DNA of 64,000 bases from Azospirillum oryzae (GCF_008364795.1 NZ_VTTM01000002.1:1084590-1148589), one strand, 5' to 3'; shown: positions 1 through 9,638, counted from the first letter of the stretch. Numbers and translations: made by a program. Notes: a model not told the origin generated them from the letters alone.

Positions 1-240
1 GTTACCCAGATCAGCGAGCAGACCCTCGCCATGGTGCCGAAGGTGCTGCTGGTCTTCGGTCTCAGCATCCTGCTGATGCCCTTCATGCTGGGCAAGCTGA
101 CCGATTTCTTCGAACATGAGGTCGCCGACCGCATCGTCGCGATCGGCGTCGGCGCCACCGACAATGGCGGCGCGCCCTTCACGCCCGGCACCGGCGTGAC
201 GCCGCCCCCGGCGCCGACCGCGGCCGCGGCGGGCCAATGA
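1..240 (+). CDS. fliQ: Flagellar export gate protein FliQ (3' part)
   Basis: C-terminal part of the flagellar export gate subunit FliQ; the 5' end lies before the window. Reading in frame from base 1, the visible 79 residues begin VTQISEQTLAMVPK and contain the second membrane helix of the family (about residues 10-35). With FliP and FliR, FliQ forms the inner-membrane channel of the flagellar type III export apparatus. The stop overlaps the fliR start as ATGA, so the two are translationally coupled. After the helix the chain continues for about 45 residues, the last 30 rich in Pro, Gly, Thr and Ala (TPPPAPTAAAAGQ), a longer tail than is usual for this ~90-residue family. Confidence 0.85.
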   Translation, partial: VTQISEQTLAMVPKVLLVFGLSILLMPFMLGKLTDFFEHEVADRIVAIGVGATDNGGAPFTPGTGVTPPPAPTAAAAGQ

Positions 241-1007
241 ACGTCCTGCAGCAACTGCTGGGCGAACAGATCTTCGTCTGGATGTTGGTCTTCATGCGGG
301 TCGGCACCGCCTTCAGCGTGATGCCGACCATCGGCGATGCCTTCGTTCCCACCCGCATGCGCCTGCTGTTCGCGCTGGCGGTCAGCACGCTGGTGGCGCC
401 GGCGATCCGGCCGATGCTGCCGCCGATGCCCGGCAATCCGTTCCAACTGATGGTGCTGGTGGCCGGCGAGATGACGGTGGGAATTTTCCTCGGCACCATC
501 GCCCGGCTGCTGATGGGCGCGCTTGAGGTGGCCGGCACAATCATCAGCCTGCAGAGCGGCCTTGCCAACGCGCAGATCTTCAACCCGGCGCTGGCGACAT
601 CAGGCTCTCTGCCCGGCTCGCTGATGGGCTGGCTGGGGCTGCTTCTGATTTTCGTCACCGACCTGCATCATCTGCTGATCATGGCGGTGGTCGACAGCTA
701 CGCCACCTTCACGCCGGGAGCGGCGATCCCGATCGACGACATGGCGAACGTGGTCGGGCAGCTGGTGTCGAAAAGCTTCATGCTGGGGGTGCAGATGGCC
801 GCCCCCTTCCTGATCACCGGCATGCTGTTCGCGCTGGCGCTGGGGCTGCTGAACAAGCTGGCGCCGCAGGTGCAGGTGTTTCAGCTGTTCACGTCCGTCC
901 AGGTGCTGCTCGGCCTGTTCATGTTCGCGCTGACGCTGGGTGCGATGATGCTGTTCTGGCTGTCGCGCTTCGAATCGACCTTCATCGAATTCCTGAAGCC
1001 GCTGTAG
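237..1007 (+). CDS. fliR: Flagellar biosynthetic protein FliR
   Basis: Inner-membrane export gate subunit of the flagellar type III secretion apparatus. The 256-residue product has the usual FliR length and is almost entirely hydrophobic. Recognisable stretches are an N-terminal FVWMLVFMRVGTAFSVMP, the central GEMTVGIFLGTIARLLMGAL segment and an LNKLAPQVQVFQLF segment typical of FliR. The start ATG overlaps the fliQ stop by four bases, and flhB follows after 13 bases, so fliQ, fliR and flhB are one transcription unit. The start was chosen for the ATGA overlap and because residue 1 leads straight into the first membrane segment. Confidence 0.95.
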   Translation: MNVLQQLLGEQIFVWMLVFMRVGTAFSVMPTIGDAFVPTRMRLLFALAVSTLVAPAIRPMLPPMPGNPFQLMVLVAGEMTVGIFLGTIARLLMGALEVAGTIISLQSGLANAQIFNPALATSGSLPGSLMGWLGLLLIFVTDLHHLLIMAVVDSYATFTPGAAIPIDDMANVVGQLVSKSFMLGVQMAAPFLITGMLFALALGLLNKLAPQVQVFQLFTSVQVLLGLFMFALTLGAMMLFWLSRFESTFIEFLKPL

Positions 1008-1020
1008 AGGGGGAACGCCG

Positions 1021-2097
1021 GTGTCGGAAGAGGCGGACGAGTCCTCCAAAACAGAGGACCCGACATCCAAGAAGCTCGACGAGGCCCACAAACAGGGCCA
1101 GTTCGCGATGACCCGCGAGGCCGCGAACTGGTTGATGGTCGCGGCGATGCTGGTGGTGCTGGTCTCCATCCTGCCCGGCACCATGAAGGGGCTGGTGTTC
1201 CGGCTGAATTACTATTTCGAGAATCTGGACCAGTTCACCTTCGATCGCGCCGGTGTCGGCGCGCTGCTGTTCCGGGTGATGCGCGACGTTATGTGGGCGC
1301 TGTGGCTGCCCATCCTGCTGTTCGTGGTGGCCGGCGTGCTGTCGACCATCGGGCAGACCGGTTTCCACGTCTCCTGGGAACTGATCTCCCCGAAGTTCAG
1401 CAAGCTGAACCCGCTGCCCGGCCTGATGAACATGTTCAAGGCCAACCAGGGGGTGGAACTGCTGAAGAGCATCGTCAAGCTGGCGGTGGTCGGCGGCGTC
1501 GCCTACATGGCGCTCGTGCCGATGTTCGGCGGCATCGAGGCCTATATCGGCATCGACATCGTCACCTTGCTGCTGCAGATGGACGGGCTGGCCCACCGGC
1601 TGCTGATCTGGGTCCTGGTGGTCCTGACCTTCATCGCCGCCGGCGACTTCCTGTGGCAGAAGCAGCAGTTCGACAAGAAGATGAAGATGACCAAGCAGGA
1701 GGTGAAGGACGAGCACAAGCAGCAGGAAGGCGATCCAGTCGTCAAGGGCCGCATCCGGCAGTTGCGGTTCGAGCGCGCGCGCAAGCGCATGATGGCCGCG
1801 GTGCCGAACGCCGACGTGGTGGTCACCAACCCGACCCACTTCGCGGTCGCGCTGAAATACGACCCGACCCAGATGGGCGCGCCGATGGTGCTGGCGAAGG
1901 GCGTCGACCAGGTCGCCTTCAAGATTCGCGAGATCGCCGAATCGAACAATGTTCCGGTCATAGAAAACCCGCCCCTCGCCCGTGCGCTCTATGCCGCTTG
2001 CGATATCGACGAAGAAGTTCCGTCCGAGCACTATCGGGCGGTCGCCGAAGTCATTACCTATGTCTTCAAGCTCAAAGGGCGGGCGCTGCGCAACTGA
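1021..2097 (+). CDS. flhB: Flagellar export switch protein FlhB
   Basis: Substrate-specificity switch of the flagellar export apparatus: four membrane helices in the first ~215 residues followed by a cytoplasmic autocleaving domain. The GTG start follows a GGGGGAACGCC ribosome site just after fliR. The cytoplasmic part carries the autocleavage motif NPTH (N270-P271-T272-H273) in the context VVVTNPTHFAVALKYD, so self-processing should be intact. In the family, cleavage between N and P switches export from rod/hook to filament subunits. At 358 residues the length is normal. It is the last flagellar gene here; the next gene, cckA, starts after a 113-base gap. Confidence 0.96.
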   Translation: MSEEADESSKTEDPTSKKLDEAHKQGQFAMTREAANWLMVAAMLVVLVSILPGTMKGLVFRLNYYFENLDQFTFDRAGVGALLFRVMRDVMWALWLPILLFVVAGVLSTIGQTGFHVSWELISPKFSKLNPLPGLMNMFKANQGVELLKSIVKLAVVGGVAYMALVPMFGGIEAYIGIDIVTLLLQMDGLAHRLLIWVLVVLTFIAAGDFLWQKQQFDKKMKMTKQEVKDEHKQQEGDPVVKGRIRQLRFERARKRMMAAVPNADVVVTNPTHFAVALKYDPTQMGAPMVLAKGVDQVAFKIREIAESNNVPVIENPPLARALYAACDIDEEVPSEHYRAVAEVITYVFKLKGRALRN

Positions 2098-2210
2098 TCC
2101 GGCTCCGTAACGGTTGACCGGACCGGGTGGAGCGGCCGACCATCTCAGGTGGCGCGACGGAGATGCCCGGTCGGTAGCATCCGGTCCGGGGCAACTCCCA
2201 GGAAGACCGT

Positions 2211-4760
2211 GTGGGGTTTGGAGTATTGGTGGACGACACAACTTCCCTTTCCGACACCGCACGCAATGCAGCGAACCACCGGGCATCGTCCGGCGGAGTG
2301 CTGATGCTCATCCAATATGCGCTGGCGCCGGCCGGTCTGCTGGTGCTTGCCGTCGGCCTGCTGCTGGACCGCGACGAGGTCGGCTGGCTGGGCGCCGGGC
2401 TGGCGGCTGCGGGCGTGGCGCTGCTGATCGGCCGCAGCGTGTCGGTGGTGCGGCGGTCGGCGCGAATCGGCGCGCTGCTGAGCGGTGCGCTGGAAGGGAT
2501 GCCGGCCGGCCAGCTGGTCTGCGACGGGGCCGACGAGGTGGTGTTCGTCAATGCCGCCTTCCGCGAACTGGCGGGTTGGCGCCGCGGCGAACGGCCGCTG
2601 GACGCCCTGGCGCGCCAGTTCTCCGGCGACCCGGACAGCGCGCGCGAATTCCGCCGCCTGCGCGAGCGGGTGAGGGCCGGTTCCGCCGCTTCGGCCGAGC
2701 TGGCGATCCCGGCGCTGGACAACCGCCCGCCGGAATGGCGCAAGGTGCAGGGGCAGCCGGTCGCCGGCTTCCCCGGCTCCGTCCATTGGCGGATCGAGGA
2801 CATCACCGCGCGGTGGGAGCTTGAGCATGTCATGCTGCGCGAGCAGGCGAAGCTGGCCGACTTCATGGAGCATGCGCCGGTCGGCTTCTTCTCGGTCGAT
2901 CAGAACGGCCACTTCCTGTTCGTCAACGCCACGCTGGCCCAATGGCTGGAGGCGGCGCCCGGCGACCTGACGGACGGCGAATCGCGGCTGCACGGCATCC
3001 TGGCGGCGCCCCCGGTCTCCGCAGCACCCTATGACCTGTTCGACCATGGCGGCGGCGAGCAGCGCGGCGAACTGACCATGGTGGGGCTGCGCGGCCGGCG
3101 TTTCCAGGTTGCAGTGGCGCAAAGCGTGGTGCGGGCCGACGACGGCACCATCCACACCCGGTCGGTGGTGCGCGACCTGTCGCCCGAGCGGGAATGGCAG
3201 GAGGCGCTGCGCCAGTCCGAACAGCGGTTCCAGCGCTTCTTCGAGGACGCGCCGATCGGAATCGCCTTGGTCGACGAAACCGGCCAGCTGACCGAATGCA
3301 ACGAGGCCTTCCTGGCGCTGATCGGCAGCGAGGCCGGCAGCGTCATCAACCGCCCGATGGCCGACCTGATCGTCCCGGCGGAGCGCGAGGCGGTGACGGC
3401 GCGGCTGAAATCGGTGCAGGGCGGCGCCGACCCGGCCCACCCGCTTGAGGTTCGGTTGTCGGGCGGGCGGGAACTGACCGCCCAGCTCTATGCCCGGCGC
3501 CTCGCCAACCCGGTGCGCACCGATGGCCGCACGGATGGCGGCAAGGGAGATGGGGTGGGCCTGATCCTGCACTTCATCGACATGACCGAGCGCAAGAGCC
3601 TGGAGGCGCAGTTCGCCCAGTCGCAGAAGATGCAGGCGGTCGGCCAGCTGGCCGGCGGCGTGGCGCACGACTTCAACAACCTGCTGACGGCGATGATCGG
3701 CTTCTGCGACCTGCTGCTGTTGCGGCACAAGCCGGGCGACCAGTCCTTCAGCGACATCATGCAGATCAAGCAGAACGCCAACCGTGCCGCCAACCTCGTG
3801 CGGCAGCTGCTGGCCTTCTCGCGCCAGCAGACCCTGCAGCCGCGCGTCATCAACGTGACGGACGTGCTGGCGGAGTTGGCGAACCTGCTGCGCCGGCTGA
3901 TCGGCGAGAACATCGAACTGAAGATGATCCATGGCCGCGACCTGGGGCTGGTCAAGGTCGACCAGAACCAGCTGGAGCAGGTCATCATCAATCTGGTGGT
4001 CAATGCCCGCGACGCCATGGCCGGCGGCGGCAAGCTGATCATCAACACCACCAATTACGTCGTCACCCAGCCGGAACGGCGGGAGCACGAGACGATCCCG
4101 TCCGGCAGCTACGTCTCCATCGAGGTGATCGACACCGGCTGCGGCATCGCGCGGGAGAACCTGCAGCGCATCTTCGAGCCCTTCTACACGACCAAGGAGG
4201 TCGGGTCGGGCACCGGGCTGGGCCTGTCGACCGTGTACGGCATCGTCCGGCAGACCGGCGGCTTCGTGCTGGTCGATTCGGCGGTGGGGGAAGGGACGAC
4301 CTTCACCATCCTGCTGCCGCATCATCAGGGCGAACTGCGCCCGGTCGACACCGCCGAACCGCGGGAGCGGCGCGGCAGCGACCTGACCGGCACCGGCACC
4401 ATCCTGCTGGTGGAGGACGAGGACGCCGTGCGCGTCTTCTCCGCCCGGGCGCTCCGCAACAAGGGCTATCAGGTGCTGGAGGCCAAGAACGGCGAGGCGG
4501 CGCTGCAGCAGATCGAGACCAACGGCGCCTCCATCGACCTGCTGATCACCGACGTGGTGATGCCGCAGATGGACGGCCCGACGCTCGCCCGCCATGTCCG
4601 CAAGCTGCGCCCGGAGATGCGGGTGATCTTCATCTCCGGCTATGCCGAGGACCGTCTGGGCGAGATCGACGGCGTCGAAGTCGCCCATTTCCTGCCCAAG
4701 CCATTCTCGCTGAAGCAGCTGGCCTCCAAGGTGAAGGAGGTCATCCGCGACGGACGGTGA
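2211..4760 (+). CDS. cckA: Hybrid sensor histidine kinase CckA
   Basis: Membrane-bound hybrid kinase, in Alphaproteobacteria the top of the CckA-ChpT-CtrA phosphorelay that controls motility and cell-cycle genes. The 849 residues show two membrane helices (about 29-52 and 57-77), three PAS-like regions (about 85-205, 215-325 and 335-450), a HisKA domain with phosphoacceptor H486 in GGVAHDFNNLL, an ATPase domain with the motifs NARDAM and DTGCGI, and a C-terminal receiver with D781 in LLITDVVMPQMDG. The annotated GTG follows AGGAAG. A second in-frame GTG at 2229, preceded by GGAG, would give a product six residues shorter. Its place between flagellar genes and recA fits a role linking motility to the cell cycle; CtrA itself is not in the window. 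Confidence 0.9.
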   Translation: MGFGVLVDDTTSLSDTARNAANHRASSGGVLMLIQYALAPAGLLVLAVGLLLDRDEVGWLGAGLAAAGVALLIGRSVSVVRRSARIGALLSGALEGMPAGQLVCDGADEVVFVNAAFRELAGWRRGERPLDALARQFSGDPDSAREFRRLRERVRAGSAASAELAIPALDNRPPEWRKVQGQPVAGFPGSVHWRIEDITARWELEHVMLREQAKLADFMEHAPVGFFSVDQNGHFLFVNATLAQWLEAAPGDLTDGESRLHGILAAPPVSAAPYDLFDHGGGEQRGELTMVGLRGRRFQVAVAQSVVRADDGTIHTRSVVRDLSPEREWQEALRQSEQRFQRFFEDAPIGIALVDETGQLTECNEAFLALIGSEAGSVINRPMADLIVPAEREAVTARLKSVQGGADPAHPLEVRLSGGRELTAQLYARRLANPVRTDGRTDGGKGDGVGLILHFIDMTERKSLEAQFAQSQKMQAVGQLAGGVAHDFNNLLTAMIGFCDLLLLRHKPGDQSFSDIMQIKQNANRAANLVRQLLAFSRQQTLQPRVINVTDVLAELANLLRRLIGENIELKMIHGRDLGLVKVDQNQLEQVIINLVVNARDAMAGGGKLIINTTNYVVTQPERREHETIPSGSYVSIEVIDTGCGIARENLQRIFEPFYTTKEVGSGTGLGLSTVYGIVRQTGGFVLVDSAVGEGTTFTILLPHHQGELRPVDTAEPRERRGSDLTGTGTILLVEDEDAVRVFSARALRNKGYQVLEAKNGEAALQQIETNGASIDLLITDVVMPQMDGPTLARHVRKLRPEMRVIFISGYAEDRLGEIDGVEVAHFLPKPFSLKQLASKVKEVIRDGR

Positions 4761-4810
4761 GAGCGAAAAATCGCCTGCAAGAATGCCCCCGAACATGCCC
4801 CGTAAAATAG

Positions 4811-4858
4811 GAACGCACGGGCAACATCAGGTCTTGCAAACGAGAACGAAGAGAGTAC
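4811..4858 (+). promoter_or_regulatory. Candidate degenerate SOS (LexA) sites upstream of recA
   Basis: The alphaproteobacterial LexA site is GTTC-N7-GTTC, or GAAC-N7-GAAC on the other strand. Two seven-of-eight matches lie 56-103 bases before the recA start: GAAC-N7-CAAC at 4811-4825 and GAAC-N7-GTAC at 4844-4858. Neither is perfect, and chance matches of this quality are common, so this is a placement-supported suggestion only. Confidence 0.3.
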
Positions 4859-4913
4859 ATTCAGCCTCGTTGCAAGAGCGCCGACCGTGTGTTCTAAGAG
4901 AGGGGTACCGGGC

Positions 4914-5993
4914 ATGTCGTCCGCACAGCTTCGTTTGGTCGAGAAGGATTCCATGGACAAGCAGAAGGCGCTCGATGCCGCCCTGAGCCAGATCGAACGC
5001 GCGTTCGGCAAGGGCTCGATCATGAAGCTTGGCGCCCGTGAGAACTTGGTCGAGACGGAGGTCATCTCCACCGGCTCCCTTGGTCTCGATATCGCGCTGG
5101 GCATCGGTGGCCTGCCGAAGGGCCGCATCGTCGAAATCTACGGGCCGGAAAGCTCGGGCAAGACCACGCTGGCGCTGCACGCCATCGCCCAGGCCCAAAA
5201 GGCCGGCGGCACCTGCGCCTTCGTCGACGCGGAGCATGCGCTCGACCCGTCCTATGCCCGCAAGCTGGGCGTCAACATCGACGAGCTGCTGATCTCCCAG
5301 CCGGATGCCGGCGAGCAGGCTCTGGAGATCGCCGACACGCTGGTGCGCTCCGGCGCCATCGACGTGCTGGTGGTAGACTCGGTGGCCGCGCTCGTTCCGC
5401 GCGCCGAACTGGAAGGCGAGATGGGCGACAGCCACGTCGGCCTGCACGCCCGCCTGATGAGCCAGGCCCTGCGCAAGTTGACCGGCTCGATCTCCAAGTC
5501 GAACTGCCTGGTGATCTTCATCAACCAGATCCGCCTGAAGATCGGCGTGATGTTCGGCAACCCGGAGACGACGACCGGCGGCAACGCGCTGAAGTTCTAC
5601 GCCTCCGTCCGTCTCGACATCCGCCGCATCGGCTCGATCAAGGACCGCGACACCGTCGTCGGCAACCAGACCCGAGTCAAGGTGGTGAAGAACAAGATGG
5701 CCCCGCCGTTCCGCGTGGTCGAGTTCGACATCATGTATGGCGAGGGCGTGTCGAAGGTGGGCGAACTGCTCGACCTCGGCATCCAGGCGGGTGTGGTCGA
5801 CAAGTCGGGTGCGTGGTTCAGCTATGACGGCACCCGCATCGGCCAGGGCCGCGAGAACGCCAAGACCTATCTGCGCAACAACCCCGAGATGGCCGATGCG
5901 ATCGAGGCCAAGATCCGCGGCAACGCCGGTCTGGTCGCCGACGCGATGATGGGCACCCCGGAAGCCGACGGTGAAGCCTCCACTCCGGAATGA
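4914..5993 (+). CDS. recA: Recombinase RecA
   Basis: DNA-dependent ATPase that pairs homologous strands and triggers LexA self-cleavage in the SOS response. Visible family hallmarks are [14 protein letters not shown], the Walker A segment GPESSGKTT (K83), the Walker B region [14 protein letters not shown] and the L2-loop region [26 protein letters not shown]. The ATG at 4914 is chosen because it follows AAGAGAGGGG by 8 bases and gives 359 residues. An in-frame GTG at 4887 would add nine residues of non-family sequence, and an ATG at 4953 ([13 protein letters not shown]), also behind a GAGAAGGA site, matches the minimal family start. The gene is monocistronic and ends in a strong hairpin terminator. 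Confidence 0.97.
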   Translation: MSSAQLRLVEKDSMDKQKALDAALSQIERAFGKGSIMKLGARENLVETEVISTGSLGLDIALGIGGLPKGRIVEIYGPESSGKTTLALHAIAQAQKAGGTCAFVDAEHALDPSYARKLGVNIDELLISQPDAGEQALEIADTLVRSGAIDVLVVDSVAALVPRAELEGEMGDSHVGLHARLMSQALRKLTGSISKSNCLVIFINQIRLKIGVMFGNPETTTGGNALKFYASVRLDIRRIGSIKDRDTVVGNQTRVKVVKNKMAPPFRVVEFDIMYGEGVSKVGELLDLGIQAGVVDKSGAWFSYDGTRIGQGRENAKTYLRNNPEMADAIEAKIRGNAGLVADAMMGTPEADGEASTPE

Positions 5994-6012
5994 CGCCAGG
6001 GCAGATCGATTG

Positions 6013-6050
6013 AAAAGCCCCGCCTTCCGAAAGGGAGGCGGGGCTTTTTT
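6013..6050 (+). terminator. Rho-independent terminator of recA
   Basis: A 16-base-pair stem (AAAAGCCCCGCCTTCC with GGGAGGCGGGGCTTTT, one G-T pair) closes on a GAAA tetraloop and ends in six T's, starting 20 bases after the recA stop. Because the stem also begins with A's, it can act for the converging gene on the minus strand. Confidence 0.9.
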
Positions 6051-6087
6051 GTTGGGAGATGTGGGAGGTCAGGGTGGTGTCTGCCCT

Positions 6088-6663
6088 TCACACATCCACC
6101 ACCATATGCGGTCGGAACGCCCCCTCCAGCGTCAGCAGCAGGTGGAGGTAGACCGCCACCTTTCGCGCGCGGTCTGTGTTGCGGGCAAGGCAGTCTCGCA
6201 GTTGTTCCGCCAGCCGGGCGGCTTCCGGATCCAGTTCCGGTGCGGCGGTGATGGCGGCCTGGACGATGTGCTCGGGATCGACGGGCAGCGGAGCCGCCGG
6301 ATCCTTCAGCAAGGCTTCCGCCAGCGCATCTTCATCATGGTGGACCGGGGACGGAGCGGCCGGGGGTGGTGGCGCGCGGCTGGACAGATGGCTGCGGAGA
6401 TTTTCCTTCAGCCGGGTCCGCTGACGCTCATCCAACCCATCGAACTGGTCGACCTCATCGAACAAGAGGTCATAGAGGCGACGGCGCTGCGGATTGGGCG
6501 GATTGTGGTCGCGCCGTTCCTGCTCACGGTGGTGCCGTTCCTGGCGGCTGTTGCGGCGGCTGTTGCGGTCGGTAGCGCTGCCGCTCCGCTCGACGCCCGT
6601 GGTGGTGCGGACGCTGAACTCCGGCGGGCCGATGCCGCGCCCGGATGTGAGATTGCCGGACAT
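6088..6663 (-). CDS. Hypothetical protein, Arg-rich N-terminal region
   Basis: No family recognised. The 191-residue product has a low-complexity, Arg/Asn/His-rich first ~65 residues, then a segment LYDLLFDEVDQFDGLDERQRTRL, a Pro-Ala linker and a more ordered, probably helical C-terminal part (LAEQLRDCLARNTDRARKVAVYLHLLL). No signal peptide or membrane helix is apparent. The ATG is preceded by GGGAGG at six bases, which supports real translation. The gene converges on recA and shares the terminator between them. The charged N-terminal region suggests nucleic-acid or protein binding, but that is inference only. Confidence 0.6.
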   Translation of the reverse strand: MSGNLTSGRGIGPPEFSVRTTTGVERSGSATDRNSRRNSRQERHHREQERRDHNPPNPQRRRLYDLLFDEVDQFDGLDERQRTRLKENLRSHLSSRAPPPPAAPSPVHHDEDALAEALLKDPAAPLPVDPEHIVQAAITAAPELDPEAARLAEQLRDCLARNTDRARKVAVYLHLLLTLEGAFRPHMVVDV

Positions 6664-6769
6664 GAGCCGCCTCCCGGGGAAACCACTCCCTCAGCGGTCA
6701 AGTCTGGCAGAGCCGGCGCTTTCGTCAATGCGAAAGCGCCAAGCCCCTATCGGCCAATCGTCCGGTCCG

Positions 6770-9382
6770 TCAGTCGCCGGCCCCGGCCCCGACGGCACTG
6801 TCGGCGGCTTGCGGCTTGCTCTTGCCGAAGCCGATGGTGGGGAAGACGTTGATCAACGCGGTGATGAAGGCGGCCAGATAGGGCAGCGACTGCACGACCA
6901 GCAGGCCCGACCACATGAAGGCGTCGCGGTTCTCGTGGCCGAAGACCATGACGATGGCCAACGCCGCTCCCCACAGCGACACCAGCAGCACCAGCTCCTC
7001 GCGCGCCATCAGGAAGGCCTGCATCAGCGCCGGCTGGTTCTCGCATTTGGGCGTGCGGACAAAGGGGCGGCCGGAGGTGAAGATGCCCAGCCACATGGCG
7101 CGGCCGACCGTGTGGGTCAGCGCCATGCCGGCCACCGCCGCCCCGACCTTGTCCCAGAAGCCGCACTTCACCCGCGCCTCGTAGAGCCAGAGCGAAGCGC
7201 CGACCTTGAAGGCGAAGACGCTGAGCGTCGGGATCATGAAGACGTTCGGCGGGAACTCGAAATATTTCGGGAAGGCCATCAGGCCGATGGACCAGATGAT
7301 GCCGGCGATGCCGAAGATCATGTGGGCGGCGTCGGCAAACCAGGGCAGCCAGCCGGTGATGAAATGGTACTTCTGGCCGGCCGTCAGCTCCTTCGCGCCC
7401 GGCGACAGCTGGCGCCAATGGTGCTTCAGGATTTGCACGGCGCCATAGGCCCAGCGGAAGCGCTGAGTCTTGTAGGCGGAGAAACTGTCGGGAACCAGGC
7501 CCTTGCCGTAGCTTTCCGGCATATAAACGGCCTCATAGCCATGCTCGAACAGGCGCAGGCCGAGGTCGGCGTCCTCGGTGATGCACCACTCGCCCCAGCG
7601 GCCGACCTTTTCCAGGGCCGACTTGCGGATGATGGTCATGGTGCCGTGCTGGATGATTGCGTTGCGCTCGTTCCGCTGGATCATGCCGATGTGGAAGAAG
7701 CCGGCATATTCCCAGTTGGTCATGCGCTGGAACAGGTCGTGTTCCCACTCGCGATAGTCCTGCGGCGACTGCACGAAGCCGACCTCCGGCCGGTTGAAGT
7801 GCGGGATGGTCGCCTTCAGCCAGTCGGGATGGACCTGATAATCGCTGTCGATGACGGCGATGTGTTCGGCGTCGGGGGCGGTTTGCGCCAGACCGAAATT
7901 CAGCGCACCAGCCTTGAAGCCCGGCCAATTATCGAGGTGGAAGAAGCGGAACTTCGGTCCCAGCTTCTTACAGTATTCCTCGATCGGACGCCAAACCGCC
8001 GGATCCTTGGTGTTGTTGTCCAGCAGCAGGACTTCGTAATTCGGGTAATCGAGGTTGGCCAGCGCGTCCAGCGTCTGCATGACCATGTGCGGCGGCTCGT
8101 TGTAGCAGGGCACATGGATCGACACCTTCGCCGCGTTGGGCAGCGGCGCGGCGGAGCAGGGGATGAACTTGCGCTTGAACTTGTGCTGCCAGACGACCTC
8201 GGTCAGCTCCATGCCGTCGATCAGCATGACCGCGAACAGCACCAGCTGGCAGAAGATCAGCAGGCCCCAGGCGATTTCGGTGGTGAGTGCCAGTCCGGCC
8301 GCCGATGCCGCGCTGACGGTGAAGACCAGGACGGAAGCCACCGCCTGGATCAGCGCGCCGTAGAAGATCTGGCCGCCGATCTTCAGGTCGCTGCGGCGCC
8401 ACAGGAAGAACACCAGCGGCAGGAAGCCCAGCGCAATGGCGGTGGCGCACTTGATCTCCCAGTTGCGGACCTCATGCACCCCGCCGATCATCGGGAACTT
8501 CGGGTTGCGCTGATAGTCCCACAGGCCCCAGCTGGTGCCGGCGGTGCCCTCGATCTCCCGCTTCCAGGGCTGGTCGAAGGCCTCCATGATGAAGTAGTCG
8601 AGCTTGTTCTGGGCGGCGACGTTCAGGAAGTTGCGGATGAACTTCGCCTGATTGACCTGGCTCGCCTCGGCGCCACGGCGCCACGGGCCATCGGCCGGCC
8701 AGCCGATCTCGCCGATCAGGATGTGCTTGTTCGGGAACTTCTGCTTCAGCTCGTTGTAGCGGAACATGGCGTAGTCGACCGACTGGTCGACCGGCACGCC
8801 TTCCCAATAGGGCAGCAGGTGGACGGCGAGGAAGTCCACGGCCTCGGCCAGTTCCGGGTTCTTCAGCCAGACGTGCCACGGCTCGGCGATGGAGACCGGG
8901 ACGTTGACCTTCTTCTTCACCCGCTTGATGTAGTCGATGGCCTGCGGAACGGTCAGGTCGGCGCGCAGGATCGCCTCGTTACCGACCAGCACGCGGCGCA
9001 CGTTGCTGTTGGCGCGGGCCAGCTTGATCAGGCCGGCCAGTTCGGGCTCGTCGATTTCCGGCTTGCCGGTCGTCCAGGCGCCGGCGGTGACCGGCAGCCC
9101 ATGCTTGGCGGCGATGGCCGCCACCATTTCGGAACCGTCGGTGGTCGAGTAGGTACGGACGGCCTTTACCGCGCCCTCCAGCGCGTCCATGTCCTGCTCG
9201 ATGTCCTCGGCGGACGCCTTGTCGCCCTTCGACGGGCTCTTGTCCGAATGGAAGGGGGTATAGGCGACGCCGGTGATGGCGCCGGCCCAGGACCGCTCGT
9301 CCACCGGACGGTTCCACAGCGCCCAGAAGGCGATGTTGCCGAGGATCACCAGGATCAGAACCGCAAAGGCCGATTTGCGCAT
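6770..9382 (-). CDS. GH17-GT2 beta-glucan synthase (NdvB/NdvC-like)
   Basis: Large membrane glycosyltransferase. The 870-residue protein starts with a membrane anchor (MRKSAFAVLILVILGNIAFW). A glycoside hydrolase family 17-like domain follows (about 40-290), with candidate catalytic glutamates E136 (VLVGNEA) and E225 (ILIGEIGWP). Several membrane helices and a family 2 glycosyltransferase domain come next, with DSD at 512-514, EDADLGLRLFEHGYEAVYMPE and QRFRW at 640-644, then C-terminal helices. This architecture resembles the NdvB protein of Pseudomonas and NdvC of Bradyrhizobium, which make (cyclic) beta-1,3/1,6-glucans. The start was moved to the ATG that begins the membrane anchor; a frame extension of 61 residues upstream has no family features. 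The glucan product is inferred. Confidence 0.82.
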   Translation of the reverse strand: MRKSAFAVLILVILGNIAFWALWNRPVDERSWAGAITGVAYTPFHSDKSPSKGDKASAEDIEQDMDALEGAVKAVRTYSTTDGSEMVAAIAAKHGLPVTAGAWTTGKPEIDEPELAGLIKLARANSNVRRVLVGNEAILRADLTVPQAIDYIKRVKKKVNVPVSIAEPWHVWLKNPELAEAVDFLAVHLLPYWEGVPVDQSVDYAMFRYNELKQKFPNKHILIGEIGWPADGPWRRGAEASQVNQAKFIRNFLNVAAQNKLDYFIMEAFDQPWKREIEGTAGTSWGLWDYQRNPKFPMIGGVHEVRNWEIKCATAIALGFLPLVFFLWRRSDLKIGGQIFYGALIQAVASVLVFTVSAASAAGLALTTEIAWGLLIFCQLVLFAVMLIDGMELTEVVWQHKFKRKFIPCSAAPLPNAAKVSIHVPCYNEPPHMVMQTLDALANLDYPNYEVLLLDNNTKDPAVWRPIEEYCKKLGPKFRFFHLDNWPGFKAGALNFGLAQTAPDAEHIAVIDSDYQVHPDWLKATIPHFNRPEVGFVQSPQDYREWEHDLFQRMTNWEYAGFFHIGMIQRNERNAIIQHGTMTIIRKSALEKVGRWGEWCITEDADLGLRLFEHGYEAVYMPESYGKGLVPDSFSAYKTQRFRWAYGAVQILKHHWRQLSPGAKELTAGQKYHFITGWLPWFADAAHMIFGIAGIIWSIGLMAFPKYFEFPPNVFMIPTLSVFAFKVGASLWLYEARVKCGFWDKVGAAVAGMALTHTVGRAMWLGIFTSGRPFVRTPKCENQPALMQAFLMAREELVLLVSLWGAALAIVMVFGHENRDAFMWSGLLVVQSLPYLAAFITALINVFPTIGFGKSKPQAADSAVGAGAGD

Positions 9383-9638
9383 GTGGGTCGTTCTCGCTCG
9401 CCGCACCAGAAAACATGGATACGGCCCGTGGAAATGGCGCAAGGGGACCGTTGCCGCCCCGACCATGTCCTCGGACCGAACTCTACAATCGTCAAACGAA
9501 TGCCGCCCGTGCCGTATGGCCGGCGCGCACGGCAATCTATACAAGCTTCGCGGTTGCCCCGCCACTGCCGGCTATAACAGGGCAGCCTCCGGATTATTCC
9601 CCGGCGGCGCCCGGCGCAGGCCATGAATGGAGTGAAGC

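Noticed and set aside
2145-4796. Long open frame on the minus strand opposite cckA
   Set aside because: Codon-position shadow of a high-GC gene; the plus-strand protein has all kinase motifs and the minus frame none.
4791-4814. GAAC...GAAC pair upstream of recA
   Set aside because: Spacing of 16 bases is not the 7 needed for a LexA site.
6494-9577. 1027-codon open frame on the plus strand over the glucan synthase
   Set aside because: Low-complexity translation (Gln/Arg/Asp-rich) typical of antisense frames; the minus strand encodes a complete GH17-GT2 protein.
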